Assembly: GCF_029433095.1 (NCBI RefSeq)
Contig: NZ_JARNTX010000002.1
Span: forward strand, 1,488,001-1,552,000
Direction: 5' to 3'
Length of the DNA stretch: 64,000 nucleotides
Source of the DNA: Hymenobacter sp. YC55
GTDB lineage: Bacteria > Bacteroidota > Bacteroidia > Cytophagales > Hymenobacteraceae
Shown: positions 24,744 to 33,222 of the stretch, one piece after another
Layout: each line of letters opens with the position of its first letter
How positions within the stretch are numbered: position 1 is the first letter of the stretch
Position numbers and translations under genes: made by a program
The notes under the pieces: generated by a model
What the model saw: the letters and a program-made list of their open reading frames with translations, nothing else
Told to the model about the DNA's origin: nothing
Database searches by the model: none

Positions 24744-25844
24744 TTATTTGATGCCGTCTAGCAGGTTCTGGTATTTGTCGGGGTCGTTGCGCTTGATAGC
24801 GAGCAAGCCCTTCTCGTCTTCTTTGCTCCACTTGTCGAAGTCCCAATCATTGCGGGCCTCGGTAACAGCGACGCTGCTAGCCGCTTGGCCGTTGACGCGA
24901 TGGGCTACTGATTGACGGCCGGGCATCTCACCCAGGATCTTGGCCGTGTTGGTGAAGTCCACCCCGAGCAAGGCCGTGTAAGCGGGCTTTTGAGCAGCCG
25001 TGATTTTGCCGGCACTTACCGCGCTGTTCACTACCTCCTCAATGCGCTGGGCCTGATCCCCTTTGCGGGCATCTTCCAACTCTTTCAGCTGCTTCTTTAG
25101 CTTGCCGATTTCGATTTCATCCTCCGCCTTGGCAGCGGGAGCGTCCGGCTGCTTGGCCTCGTTTTTCAACTTGGCAATAGCCGCTAGAACGTCGGCTTCG
25201 GTGGCGTTATCGGCCAACTTGATGCCAGCCGTAGCCAGCGCATTCTTCACTTCGTCGAGCTTCATCTCGTCTTGTTGGGGGAGTAGTGACATGTAGTATT
25301 GGTGCACGTCGGCGGCAGCCATGCTGGCGTCGGCGGCAACCTGACCCGGTTTGGCCGGGAGCACTTCCGTGCAGAATTCCATTTGATGCGCTTCCTCGGC
25401 ACCAATCCACGTTTCGGCCTCCATCATCTGTTCCCATTCCTCCACCGTCTTGGTAGAGGCCACCACGTACATTTCCGCGGTGGAGCGGTTCAGGGCTTCC
25501 TGCGAAGCCAGGGCCTTTTTCAAGTCCTTTACCTGGCCCGAGACGTTGCCCGAAACCTGATGCATCATGAACTTGGCGTGGGCCTGGCACTGGCGCACGG
25601 CGCCGGCGGCGAAAGGCAACGTAGCCGCGGAGCCCACCAGGCCCTCGTTCACGGTCGTTACCTTCAGTTTGCTGGCTAGGATGTAGCCGCGCATCTTCTG
25701 CCCGGCCATCCACGAGCCCCCAGGGGAGTTGATGCGGATCGTGGCCGTGCGCGCTCCGCTCGCCTCCAGTTCGGAGAGGAAGGTGTCGAGTTGGGCGGCG
25801 TGCCACATCTCGATTTGCTCAAATAGTCGGAATTCGCGCTGCAT
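24744..25844 (-). CDS. ClpP-like prohead protease with C-terminal scaffold
   Basis: The ATG at 25844 (MQREFRLFEQIEMWHAAQLD) gives 366 residues; an upstream extension crosses a hairpin and is unlikely. Residues 1-180 form a ClpP/S14-like domain with RINSPGGSW, the nucleophile region EGLVGSAATLPFAAG and KFMMHQVSG with the catalytic His. Residues about 220-290 are a charged coiled coil and the C-terminus is scaffold-like. Fused protease-scaffold proteins of this kind (Mu gpI/Z) shape and then process the prohead. It is the first gene of the leftward structural operon. Confidence 0.85.
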   Translation of the reverse strand: MQREFRLFEQIEMWHAAQLDTFLSELEASGARTATIRINSPGGSWMAGQKMRGYILASKLKVTTVNEGLVGSAATLPFAAGAVRQCQAHAKFMMHQVSGNVSGQVKDLKKALASQEALNRSTAEMYVVASTKTVEEWEQMMEAETWIGAEEAHQMEFCTEVLPAKPGQVAADASMAAADVHQYYMSLLPQQDEMKLDEVKNALATAGIKLADNATEADVLAAIAKLKNEAKQPDAPAAKAEDEIEIGKLKKQLKELEDARKGDQAQRIEEVVNSAVSAGKITAAQKPAYTALLGVDFTNTAKILGEMPGRQSVAHRVNGQAASSVAVTEARNDWDFDKWSKEDEKGLLAIKRNDPDKYQNLLDGIK

Positions 25845-25857
25845 TAGGCCCCAAAAC

Positions 25858-25882
25858 TTGCCCCCTGCCACGCAGGGGGCAA
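25858..25882. promoter_or_regulatory. 10-bp hairpin in the protease 5' leader
   Basis: TTGCCCCCTG, loop CCACG and CAGGGGGCAA form a perfect GC-rich hairpin 14 bases before the protease ATG. On the minus strand it is followed by AGTTTTGGGG, a weak terminator-like tail. It could be an attenuator or an mRNA-stabilising 5' structure for the late operon (inference). Confidence 0.55.
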
Positions 25883-25898
25883 ATTGGCCTGGAAGGGC

Positions 25899-25937
25899 AC
25901 GGCAATTTTTGCCGTAAGTCACGGCAAAAATTGCCGT
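25899..25937. promoter_or_regulatory. 17-bp inverted repeat between divergent head and tail operons
   Basis: ACGGCAATTTTTGCCGT (25899-25915) and its exact reverse complement (25921-25937) are separated by AAGTC. Each arm is itself a near-palindrome ACGGCAA-n3-TTGCCGT, so there are two operator-like units side by side. A further TTACGGCAG is at about 25972. The element lies between the leftward protease and rightward terminase genes, a natural place for a late-gene activator or repressor site. Confidence 0.6.
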
Positions 25938-25992
25938 AAGCCTCCACAGTAAATTGAGGAAAAAGCGCTTTTACGGCAGCTTTGAGGCACTT

Positions 25993-26478
25993 ATGCCCTC
26001 GAATCCGAACGAAGAACGTCAAGACTCCCAACGCAACCGGGCCAAAATCCAGAAGGAGATAGCGCGCATCATTCGCCGGGAGATGCGCAAGCCTACTGTG
26101 CAAGAGCTGGTAGCAGCTACTGGCTTAACTGACAAGACGGTAAAGGCGCACCTGAAGCGGGTAAAGCTAGGTGACGGCAAGAGCAACGTATTCCAGGCTT
26201 TGACGCCAAACGTGATTCTCAAGCTCTACGAGCGGGCCGTGGGCTACTCGCACCCAGCGGTGAAATTCCTCACCGTCTCACAAGGCTCAGGTCTTGGCTC
26301 CAGTGTGGAAGAGTGCGAATACACTGAGCACTATCCGCCCGATACGGCCGCGGCTAAGCTATTCGTGCAGCTGGTGGAAGGCTTCAAGGAGAAATCCGAA
26401 ACGGAGCACACCCTGCCTGGCGTCTTCAATTTCACGTACCAGGCCCCCGCGCCCCCTGAACCTGATGGTGAACATTAA
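25993..26478 (+). CDS. Terminase small subunit-like DNA-binding protein
   Basis: From the ATG at 25993 this gene encodes 161 residues, beginning MPSNPNEERQDSQRNRAKIQKEIARIIRREMRKP. A helix-turn-helix, TVQELVAATGLTDKTVKAHLKRVKLG, occupies about 37-62, followed by VFQALTPNVILKLYERAVGYSHP, a pattern seen in small terminase proteins. It overlaps the large terminase start by 14 bases. It would recognise the packaging site and recruit TerL. Confidence 0.72.
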   Translation: MPSNPNEERQDSQRNRAKIQKEIARIIRREMRKPTVQELVAATGLTDKTVKAHLKRVKLGDGKSNVFQALTPNVILKLYERAVGYSHPAVKFLTVSQGSGLGSSVEECEYTEHYPPDTAAAKLFVQLVEGFKEKSETEHTLPGVFNFTYQAPAPPEPDGEH

Positions 26479-27892
26479 TTTCCAGCCTTCCTGGAAACAG
26501 CACCTGGCGTGGCAGGCCCTGGAAGACGACACGACGGAGGAAGTGATGTACGGCGGTGCCGCCGGCGGCGGGAAGTCGTTTCTAGGCGCCTCGTGGAAGA
26601 TCTACCGCCGGCTGCGCTATCCAGGCAGCCGGGGGGTGACGGCACGTACCCGCCTCATCGACATCAAGGAATCCACGCTTGTGACCTACTTCAAGGTGCT
26701 GGCAGCGTGGGGCCTAGTGATGGGCAAGGACTACTGGTATAAGTCGCGCTCTGGAGCCCCCGAGGCCCTGGTATTCGCCAACGGCAGCCGGGAGATTTTC
26801 AAGGAACTGGCGTATAGCCCCAGTGATGAAGACTACCAGCGGCTGGGCTCGTTGGAAATCACGGATTGCTGGATTGAGGAAGCGAATGACGGCGTACCGG
26901 AGAAAGGCGCGGATATCATCAAGTCGCGTATTCGCTGGATGCTGCCTGAGTTCGGGTTGATTCCTAAGCTGCTCGTGACCTGCAACCCGGGCTACACGTG
27001 GGTACGGCTCAAGTACGTTTATGATGCCGACAACAACCCCGTCGAGCTCAAGCCCTACCAGAAAGTAATTCAGGCCCTGGTGACCGACAACCCCGATAAG
27101 GCGTTTGTGGCCACCTACAAAAAGAGTCTGGAGCAGCTCAAGGACTACGACCGGCAACGCCTGCTTGGCGGAGACTGGAATGCGGTAGAAAAAACGGGTG
27201 GTGAGTTCTACCCGAGTTTTGATACGCAGCTGCACGTGAGCGACTACGCTAGTACCTACGACGTGGACCTGCCACTGCACATTACGCTGGACTTCAACCT
27301 CACACCTGGTGTCACGCTCAACATCTGGCAGGTGCGCGGCAAACAAGCAACACAGATTGATGAGATCAATCAGCACAACAACACCATCACGGCTTGCCAA
27401 GCCTTCATGCGCCGGTATGGCAAGCACCAAGCTGAGGTATTCATTTATGGCGACCCCGCCGGCAAGCAAGGCGACACCCGAAACGAGCAAGGGCACAACG
27501 ACTTTACCATTGTCGTTCGGGAGCTGAAGCGGCTGCCTAAGGTTACGCTTCGAGTGGAAGCGGCGGCGCCCTCGGTATCGATGCGCGGGCTGTGGGTTGA
27601 TGCGATTCTGGAAAAGCAACAGGATGGTATCGAGCTGCGCTTCGACCGCAAGTGCAACGTGACCACCACCGACTATCAGAAGGTGAAGAAAGCCAGTGAC
27701 GGCACCAAGGACAAAAAGAAGGTCACCGACCCCAAAACCAAGGTGAGCTATGAGCCTTATGGCCACGCTACTGATGCCAACGACTATTTCCTCTGCCGCT
27801 GCTTCCAGAATGAATGGCGCGCCTTCCAGCGGGCCGGCAGCAACAAACCCGCCGTGGGCAACCGCTCCGACGTTCACCAACGCGCCTTTTAG
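26465..27892 (+). CDS. Terminase large subunit
   Basis: The ATG at 26465 (MVNINFQPSWKQHLAWQALED) gives 475 residues; earlier starts would overlap the small subunit gene more. Walker A is GGAAGGGKS (about 30-38), Walker B-like is CWIEEAND, and the motor coupling region is VTCNPGYTWVRLKYVYD. The C-terminal nuclease domain shows LHITLDFNLTPGVTLN, VFIYGDPAGKQGD and HATDANDYFLC. It packages DNA into proheads using ATP and cuts concatemers. Confidence 0.93.
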   Translation: MVNINFQPSWKQHLAWQALEDDTTEEVMYGGAAGGGKSFLGASWKIYRRLRYPGSRGVTARTRLIDIKESTLVTYFKVLAAWGLVMGKDYWYKSRSGAPEALVFANGSREIFKELAYSPSDEDYQRLGSLEITDCWIEEANDGVPEKGADIIKSRIRWMLPEFGLIPKLLVTCNPGYTWVRLKYVYDADNNPVELKPYQKVIQALVTDNPDKAFVATYKKSLEQLKDYDRQRLLGGDWNAVEKTGGEFYPSFDTQLHVSDYASTYDVDLPLHITLDFNLTPGVTLNIWQVRGKQATQIDEINQHNNTITACQAFMRRYGKHQAEVFIYGDPAGKQGDTRNEQGHNDFTIVVRELKRLPKVTLRVEAAAPSVSMRGLWVDAILEKQQDGIELRFDRKCNVTTTDYQKVKKASDGTKDKKKVTDPKTKVSYEPYGHATDANDYFLCRCFQNEWRAFQRAGSNKPAVGNRSDVHQRAF

Positions 27893-27894
27893 CT

Positions 27895-28308
27895 ATGGCT
27901 TTTCTTATTACCGACGATTATGGCACCCAGATCCGGCAAGACCAGCTCGATGTGGTGCTACAGGGCAATGCAGCGGCCCTACCCAAAGCCGAACTATTTG
28001 CCCAGCAGTTCATTGAAAGCTACCTGCGCACGCGCTACGACGTGGCGAAGATCTTCGGCGCCACCGGTGAGCAGCGGAGTCAGCTCCTCATCACTTACCT
28101 GATCGATATCACGCTCTACACCGTGCATTCTCGTCATGGGCGCGTGCAAATGCCCGAGAAGCGCATCGACCGCTACGACCAGGCAGTGGAGTGGCTGAAG
28201 GCGGTGGCCGCCGGCAAGATATCGGCCGATTTACCTCTGTTGCCAGTCAACGAACGCAACGGGGGCTTTAAATGGGGCTCCGCTCCGCAACAATCTCTCA
28301 GCTGGTAA
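27895..28308 (+). CDS. Mu gp36-like protein (DUF1320)
   Basis: The ATG at 27895, two bases after the terminase stop, gives 137 residues: MAFLITDDYGTQIRQDQLDVVLQGNAAALPKAELFAQQFIESYLRTRYDVAKIF, then DITLYTVHSRHGRVQMPEKRIDRYDQAVEWLKAVAAGKISADLPLLP. This helical layout is that of DUF1320/Mu gp36 head-tail connector proteins. Placement next to the portal agrees. Confidence 0.75.
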   Translation: MAFLITDDYGTQIRQDQLDVVLQGNAAALPKAELFAQQFIESYLRTRYDVAKIFGATGEQRSQLLITYLIDITLYTVHSRHGRVQMPEKRIDRYDQAVEWLKAVAAGKISADLPLLPVNERNGGFKWGSAPQQSLSW

Positions 28309-28311
28309 GCT

Positions 28312-29550
28312 ATGAACCTGCATCAACGACTCCAGGCCCAGGTAGGCGCCGTTAATACCAACATCACCAAGATGGGGCGTCGCTCCGTAACGAGCCGGAT
28401 CCAGGAGCATCAGACCTCCCGCATCAAAGCGGACCTGAGCCACTGGCGTATGGCCCTGGCCAATGCGGAAAACAAGGCTTACCCAGACCGCACGGAATTG
28501 TACCGGTTGTATCGGGAGGCTGTTATCGATTCGCACCTCACCAGCGTCACCGAAACGCGCACATTAAACATTCTCTGCCAGCCCTTTAAGGTAGTGAGTA
28601 TTAAAGGGCAAGTGGAAGATGAGAAGCTGACGCGCATGCTCATGACGCCTTGGTTTTTCAACATCCTCAAGGAAGCTATGGAGGCTATCTACTGGGGCGC
28701 GCGCGTGGTAGAGCTAGGCGTACCAGTCGATGGAGAGTTCTCCAGCACCGAGCTAATCCAGCCCGAAATGGTGGTTCCCGAGTGGGGCATTATTCGGGAT
28801 AGGCCCGGCAGCTCTACCGGTATTCCTTACCGGGAAGGCCTCGAAGCGCAGTGGCTGCTGCAGCTAGGCAACCCCAAGGATTTGGGCTTGCTGCACAAGG
28901 CTATTCCGCACGTGGTGTGGAAGAAAAACGCCATGCAGGCCTGGGCTGAATACTGCGACCGATTTGCCTTGCCGGTGCGCACGGTGAAGATGGATCTGGG
29001 TGATGAGGACCGGGTAGAAGTAGAAAATATGCTCCGCAACATGGGTAGAGCAGCGTATGCTATTCTGCCTCCAGGCGCCTCGGATTTCACCTACCACACC
29101 CCGCAAAACTTTCAGGATGGCGTGTTTGCTGGTATGATCGACTACCCCAATGCCGAGCTTTCGAAGCTGGTCTTAGGGCAGACGATGACCACGGAAAACG
29201 GCAGTAGCCGTAGCCAAGCAGAGGTGCACGAGCGCGTAAGCGAGAAGTACACCAAGGCCGACAAGATGTACGTGCGCAACCTAGTGATGTGGGAAATCTG
29301 GGATAAGCTGCTGCTGCATGGCTATCCCGTGGCAGGCTTTGAGTTCAAGTGGGACGAGACGGAAACCCTCACCAAGAAAGAGCAGTGGGACATTGTAGCA
29401 GGCATTATGCAGCACTCGGGCTACCGTGTGCCGGCAAAGTACATCCTCGATACGTTCGGCGTTGAGGTGGAAGAGAAGCCAGAGCCGGTGGTTGCTCCAG
29501 TGGTACCAGGCACACCACCGGTGCCGGGAAAGATGCCGGCGCGGGTGTAG
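28312..29550 (+). CDS. Portal protein, Mu gp29-like (DUF935)
   Basis: This 412-residue protein has the DUF935 features ADLSHWRMALANAENKAYPDRTELYRLYREAVIDSHLTSVTETR, an IYWGARVVEL segment, AWAEYCDRFALPVRTVKMD and GQTMTTENGSSRSQAEVHERVSEKYTKADKMYVRNLV. It forms the dodecameric ring for DNA entry at the head vertex. It ends in a Pro/Val-rich disordered tail. It is transcribed with terminase and Mu F genes. Confidence 0.92.
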   Translation: MNLHQRLQAQVGAVNTNITKMGRRSVTSRIQEHQTSRIKADLSHWRMALANAENKAYPDRTELYRLYREAVIDSHLTSVTETRTLNILCQPFKVVSIKGQVEDEKLTRMLMTPWFFNILKEAMEAIYWGARVVELGVPVDGEFSSTELIQPEMVVPEWGIIRDRPGSSTGIPYREGLEAQWLLQLGNPKDLGLLHKAIPHVVWKKNAMQAWAEYCDRFALPVRTVKMDLGDEDRVEVENMLRNMGRAAYAILPPGASDFTYHTPQNFQDGVFAGMIDYPNAELSKLVLGQTMTTENGSSRSQAEVHERVSEKYTKADKMYVRNLVMWEIWDKLLLHGYPVAGFEFKWDETETLTKKEQWDIVAGIMQHSGYRVPAKYILDTFGVEVEEKPEPVVAPVVPGTPPVPGKMPARV

Positions 29551-29591
29551 CAGCGCTATACGCCCGCGCCTGTACGCACCATGGCCACGAG

Positions 29592-30359
29592 ATGGCCGAT
29601 GTGCGCAACGCGACGCCAGACGAGAAAACTGCTAAGCAACTGCTTAGTGAGTTCCTGCTACTAGCGGAGCAAGTACACCAGGCGCAGCAGGTAGGAGCTG
29701 TACAGCTAGGCTTATTTACAGCCACTAGCAACCGTCTGCTGCAAGCCGTCAAGGTAGGCTATGGGGTTGCCGATGAGAAGGCACTCGCTTTCCTCAAGCA
29801 GAACGTGCAGTTCTTTTCGGCTGCTAAGACGATGCACCAAGCTCGGGAGCTAAGCGGGCTATTGCTTGACGAAGCAGGCCAGCGTAAGCCGTGGCGGGAG
29901 TTTCGGAAGGAGGCCCTGCAGCTGCATGACCAGTACAATGTGCGGTGGTTGTCGGCCGAGTATGAGCACGCCGTGGCCAGTTCGCAAATGGCCTCCCGGT
30001 GGCAGGACTACGATGCCGATACTGTGCTCCAGTACGAGACGGTAGGGGATAGCCGGGTACGGCCGGAGCACCTGGCCTGGGATAACGTCAAGCTGCCAGC
30101 TTCACACCCGTGGTGGCAGACCCACTACCCGCCGAATGGATGGTTGTGCCGGTGCACCGTGATTGCCGCGAGTCCGACCGACCGACCCACTCCGGCTAGC
30201 ATCCTGCCGGCATTACCGGAGCCGGATCCACTCTTCAATAGCAATGTTGGCCAGACCGGCACCATCTTCCCTACTGAGCATCCTTACTTCTCCACCCTCG
30301 ATGCTGGAGAGCAGGACAAAGTGATTCGCTTTACCAAGGACCTTCCCGATGGCCAGTAA
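29592..30359 (+). CDS. Mu F-like head morphogenesis protein
   Basis: These 255 residues contain the Mu F domain: YNVRWLSAEYEHAVASSQMASRWQ, then LQYETVGDSRVRPEHLAWDNVKLPASHPWWQTHYPPNGWLCRCTVIA, with the Cys-x-Cys near the end. It is a minor capsid protein needed for head assembly around the portal. The same frame is open upstream into the portal gene but has no standard start there, so ATG 29592 is chosen. It overlaps the next gene by 11 bases. Confidence 0.9.
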   Translation: MADVRNATPDEKTAKQLLSEFLLLAEQVHQAQQVGAVQLGLFTATSNRLLQAVKVGYGVADEKALAFLKQNVQFFSAAKTMHQARELSGLLLDEAGQRKPWREFRKEALQLHDQYNVRWLSAEYEHAVASSQMASRWQDYDADTVLQYETVGDSRVRPEHLAWDNVKLPASHPWWQTHYPPNGWLCRCTVIAASPTDRPTPASILPALPEPDPLFNSNVGQTGTIFPTEHPYFSTLDAGEQDKVIRFTKDLPDGQ

Positions 30360-30840
30360 GAAAGTATTCGAGCAGCTGGAGCGGGAAGCCGCCCGAATCC
30401 AGACGTTTATGACCCGGGCACCGAAGACGGTGGGTCAGCTAGCCGTGCGCGAATTCGTGGGCAACTTCAAGCGCCAGAGCTTCCAGAATGAGGCAGGCGT
30501 AGAGCAGGCCTGGCCTAACCGCAAGGTCCGCCGCTATAAGCGCAAATCTGGTAAGAAGGCGACTCGCCTGGTGATGAGCAAAGCCGGTAAAGCCGACCGC
30601 GGGCGTGCTTTGTTGGTGCAGTCTGGCACGCTTCGCCGCTCGATTCGCGTCGACAGCCTCGATAGCGACAGCGTGACCATCAGTACCGATTCGGAGTATG
30701 CCCAGGCGCATAACGAGGGGCACAAGTACGATAACCGCACCTTGCCCCAACGCCAGTTTATGGGCGCCAGCCGCCGCCTCAATGAGGAGGTGATTACCTA
30801 CCTGAAGAGTGGCGTTGATGCCATCCTAACCAAGAAATAG
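30349..30840 (+). CDS. Phage virion morphogenesis/tail completion protein (Mu gpG-like)
   Basis: This 163-residue basic protein contains VGQLAVREFVGNFKRQSFQNE, then RALLVQSGTLRRSIRVDSLDSDSVTISTDSEYAQAHNEGHKYDNRTLPQRQFMGASRRLNEEV. The LxxSGxLRRSIR and YAxxHNEG motifs are typical of the gpS/gpG family that completes tails and joins them to heads. It directly follows Mu F, as in Mu. Confidence 0.85.
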   Translation: MASKKVFEQLEREAARIQTFMTRAPKTVGQLAVREFVGNFKRQSFQNEAGVEQAWPNRKVRRYKRKSGKKATRLVMSKAGKADRGRALLVQSGTLRRSIRVDSLDSDSVTISTDSEYAQAHNEGHKYDNRTLPQRQFMGASRRLNEEVITYLKSGVDAILTKK

Positions 30841-30841
30841 C

Positions 30842-31378
30842 ATGCTACATACCCTCTTTCCCCAACTAGCCGACCACCTGCGCGCCACGGTGCCTGAACT
30901 GGGTACGATCGACCTTGATATGGCGCAGCTTGACTATCAGAGTCAGGAGCCGATTGCTTACCCAGCCGTTTACATCGATGTAGAGAATATTCCGTGGCGC
31001 GACTTAGGCCAAGGCGTACAGACGGGACAGGCCTTATTGCGCTTCACAGTAGCAGTGGAGGTGTCGGAAGAGACCTACCAGGGCAGTGGCCAGCGCACGC
31101 CAGCCATGACACGGCTGCAGGTGATTCAGAAGGTACACGAGGCACTGCAGCATCACCAGGGGCAAGGCTTCGGGCCGATGGTGCGCAGCAGTTACCGCCG
31201 GGACCGGCCGCAGCACCCGGAGGCCTGGTGCCTAGCCATGGGCTACCTCACCGAGGTGACGGACGAGGACGGCGCGCGACGTGGTGAGCTGGTGAGTAAC
31301 CTTACGATGAAAGAGCGACTAGGGCGCCGGCCGGTACCGGAACTTGAAGAGGGTGGTTACGTGCTTCCAGAGAGTTAG
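30842..31378 (+). CDS. Head-tail joining protein, Mu gp37-like position
   Basis: These 178 residues include LDYQSQEPIAYPAVYIDVENIPWRDLGQGVQTGQALLRFTVAVEVSEETYQG and a GFGPMVRSSYRRDRPQHPEAWCLAMGYLTEV segment. The beta-rich pattern and place after the gpG-like gene suit a tail-terminator or gp37-type connector (inference from synteny). It starts one base after the preceding stop and is the last gene of the rightward head operon. Confidence 0.62.
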   Translation: MLHTLFPQLADHLRATVPELGTIDLDMAQLDYQSQEPIAYPAVYIDVENIPWRDLGQGVQTGQALLRFTVAVEVSEETYQGSGQRTPAMTRLQVIQKVHEALQHHQGQGFGPMVRSSYRRDRPQHPEAWCLAMGYLTEVTDEDGARRGELVSNLTMKERLGRRPVPELEEGGYVLPES

Positions 31379-31380
31379 GC

Positions 31381-31791
31381 TTACTCATGTCGAGCAGAAC
31401 CAATTTGACTAGGCATGTAAGCAACGTTTTTTTCGTAGTACGACTGAATATCGCCGGCTTTAAGTTTGTCTTTTCCGCGAAGATGCTTCCTTACATCAAT
31501 CAGCACAGCAGCGAGTGTTTTTGCATCTTTGTCATGCGATGTGAGCTTTGAAAGCTCAACTGCTATATCACATGGAAGCCATAAATATGCTTGATAACGA
31601 AGCTTGTTAAGCTTTTTTATTTCATCAGAGTGCCCTTGTGACTCTGCAAGTAGTTCAGCTATTATTTCAGCTTTGAGTCTAATTTGATCTTGATATTTAA
31701 GTGTTTCTAGCCAGCGTGCTAATACAAATCCTAAAAGCCCTCCAATTAGAGCTGAGAGACCTGTTATAACATTAGTCAACAATATATCCAT
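31381..31791 (-). CDS. Membrane-anchored protein of unknown function (cargo)
   Basis: These 136 residues have one N-terminal transmembrane helix (VITGLSALIGGLLGFVLARWLE) and a helical, charged cytoplasmic part (IIAELLAESQGHSDEIKKLNKL, then LRGKDKLKAGDIQSYYEKN). It is visibly more A/T-rich than the head genes and opposes them, with only two bases between the two stops. These are the marks of a moron gene; its function is not recognisable. Confidence 0.6.
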   Translation of the reverse strand: MDILLTNVITGLSALIGGLLGFVLARWLETLKYQDQIRLKAEIIAELLAESQGHSDEIKKLNKLRYQAYLWLPCDIAVELSKLTSHDKDAKTLAAVLIDVRKHLRGKDKLKAGDIQSYYEKNVAYMPSQIGSARHE

Positions 31792-31832
31792 GATAGCCCG
31801 TGCTTAACTGATTGCGTTATGTGAATATAGAT

Positions 31833-31864
31833 AAAGCCCCGATACAATGATGTATTGGGGCTTT
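31833..31864. terminator. Hairpin terminator between cargo gene and early operon
   Basis: AAAGCCCCGATACA, loop ATGA and TGTATTGGGGCTTT form a 14-bp stem with one G-T pair, flanked by T/A runs. It ends the leftward early operon before the 31381 gene. Confidence 0.8.
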
Positions 31865-31868
31865 GTTG

Positions 31869-32078
31869 TTAAGCAGCCTGCTTTTCTACTTTGCTGTATA
31901 CAATGTCTTCAATGGTGGCCATGCTCAGGTAGTACTCCTGGGCCAATTGCGAGATGACGTACTCGCGACTATACATGCGCGGCCTCTTCGCCTCGGTATA
32001 GCGTCTGTGAAACTCTTCGCGAATCTTGGTATTACGATTCTCTTTATTGGATTTGAGAGTAGTTACGCGTGGACTCAC
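31869..32078 (-). CDS. Small HTH-like DNA-binding protein
   Basis: These 69 residues, MSPRVTTLKSNKENRNTKIREEFHRRYTEAKRPRMYSREYVISQLAQEYYLSMATIEDIVYSK, form a basic protein with a probable helix-turn-helix in the second half. Similar short proteins occur in the early regions of Bacteroidota phages. It is the last gene before the hairpin at 31833 and could be a transcription activator for the late genes (inference). Confidence 0.6.
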   Translation of the reverse strand: MSPRVTTLKSNKENRNTKIREEFHRRYTEAKRPRMYSREYVISQLAQEYYLSMATIEDIVYSKVEKQAA

Positions 32079-32205
32079 GTATATAAGGGGCAGAGTGAAT
32101 AGAACAATATGATGTTCGAATCTCCAAATTGTTTGAGGATAGAAATAGAATTAGATACTTGAATTTTAAACAGGTAAAAATTTATGGTGAAAAGCTTTTT
32201 ATAAG

Positions 32206-32910
32206 CTAAGCTTTAGTCTTCACATTAGATCCTAGAACATAATAAAAAATCATGACAAGCACTTGTAACACACAGTTTAAGTAGTAATTCCACTTCCATG
32301 AGTTACCGATTTGAGGAATCAAACCGAATAGAAAGTAATTAATCCATGAAAGTCCAAAGGTGATTACTGCTAAAATCAGCAAACCTCCTAATATATCTGT
32401 AAGAGAAGAGTTAGCTGAAGCAGCAAGTAATATAGGGACTAGAATAATACCAACTATAATATATATACCACTAGAAGTCATTAAATGAATAAAGCCGCTT
32501 TTTGCTGTTGGATATACTATTGAACTTACAACAATCTGGGGCTTTTCACTTACATCTGCATGTTTGTCAGGTGCTTGCTTTGGATATTTAAAACTAATGC
32601 CATGCATGCTATTTGAAGCTTCAGCAGCAAGAGAGGACATATATTCTATTATATTCTTTCTATTCATTACCTCTGTTTCCAAAGCAATTAGTTTTGCTTT
32701 AGTAGAGGCAGATAAAGACGAATCCCTCCGTAGTTCTGTTATATCTTTAATCTTGCTTATTCTATTTTCAATGTTAGAGTAATATGTGAATCCTGTTATA
32801 TCGTTAATAAATATTGCTGATAATACTAAAAATATTAATATAATAACTTTAGAAGATACGTGTCTTTTAGGGTCAGTTAAATATTCTATTAATTTAGTTA
32901 TAAGATCCAT
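32206..32910 (-). CDS. Four-helix membrane protein of unknown function (cargo)
   Basis: The ATG at 32910 gives 234 residues. Transmembrane helices are predicted at about 20-37 (VIILIFLVLSAIFIN), 142-160 (GIYIIVGIILVPILLAA), 170-195 (GLLILAVITFGLSWINYFLFG) and 208-226 (NCVLQVLVMIFYYVLG). A roughly 100-residue loop after the first helix contains a coiled-coil-like stretch (ALETEVMNRKNIIEYMSSLAAEA). It is strongly A/T-rich compared with its neighbours, suggesting separate acquisition. No family recognised. Confidence 0.6.
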   Translation of the reverse strand: MDLITKLIEYLTDPKRHVSSKVIILIFLVLSAIFINDITGFTYYSNIENRISKIKDITELRRDSSLSASTKAKLIALETEVMNRKNIIEYMSSLAAEASNSMHGISFKYPKQAPDKHADVSEKPQIVVSSIVYPTAKSGFIHLMTSSGIYIIVGIILVPILLAASANSSLTDILGGLLILAVITFGLSWINYFLFGLIPQIGNSWKWNYYLNCVLQVLVMIFYYVLGSNVKTKA

Positions 32911-32964
32911 GGTTCTATGGTGGAAACACAAATAATGCGGCTCCGAAATTAGGGTATTTTATAA

Positions 32965-33222
32965 TTATATTCTTCCTCTTTTTCTCAACTCCGGATTCGC
33001 CCGAATAAACCCCTTCAGGCTCCCAAGGGTGCGCCCCAATTGCTTTGCTAGCTTCGGCCCCGTTGCCTCGCTATAGTGCTGTAGCAGGAAGTTATAATCC
33101 TTTCGGGTGTAGGCTCGACGAGTCTGGTGTGGTTTCAAATTCGGGGTAGTTTCTCGGAGTTTCTGCGTACTGGTGGGGAAGGTGAACAGGCAGGATGGCA
33201 GAGCAGTGGTTGACGTATTCAT
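32965..33222 (-). CDS. Small basic HTH-like phage protein
   Basis: In these 85 residues a low-complexity N-terminus is followed by RRAYTRKDYNFLLQHYSEATGPKLAKQLGRTLGSLKGFIRANPELRKRG, which reads as a SANT/Myb or HTH-like helix set (YT-xxD-xxLLxxY...TxxxLAxxLGRTxxSLKxxI). It overlaps the nuclease gene by four bases. It is probably a DNA-binding early protein. Confidence 0.62.
   Translation of the reverse strand: MNTSTTALPSCLFTFPTSTQKLRETTPNLKPHQTRRAYTRKDYNFLLQHYSEATGPKLAKQLGRTLGSLKGFIRANPELRKRGRI

Noticed and set aside
11413..25844. Interpretation as a host-owned contractile injection system rather than a phage
   Set aside because: Terminase, portal, capsid, protease, integrase and a lysis cassette are all present, so the tail belongs to a full phage.
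26714..27880. A 388-codon minus-strand frame opposite the large terminase
   Set aside because: It mirrors TerL codons and has no recognisable motif.
29550..29592. Possible translational frameshift joining portal and Mu F genes
   Set aside because: The Mu F frame is open upstream into the portal gene, but there is no slippery heptamer at the portal stop, and the two proteins are separate in all Mu-like phages I know.
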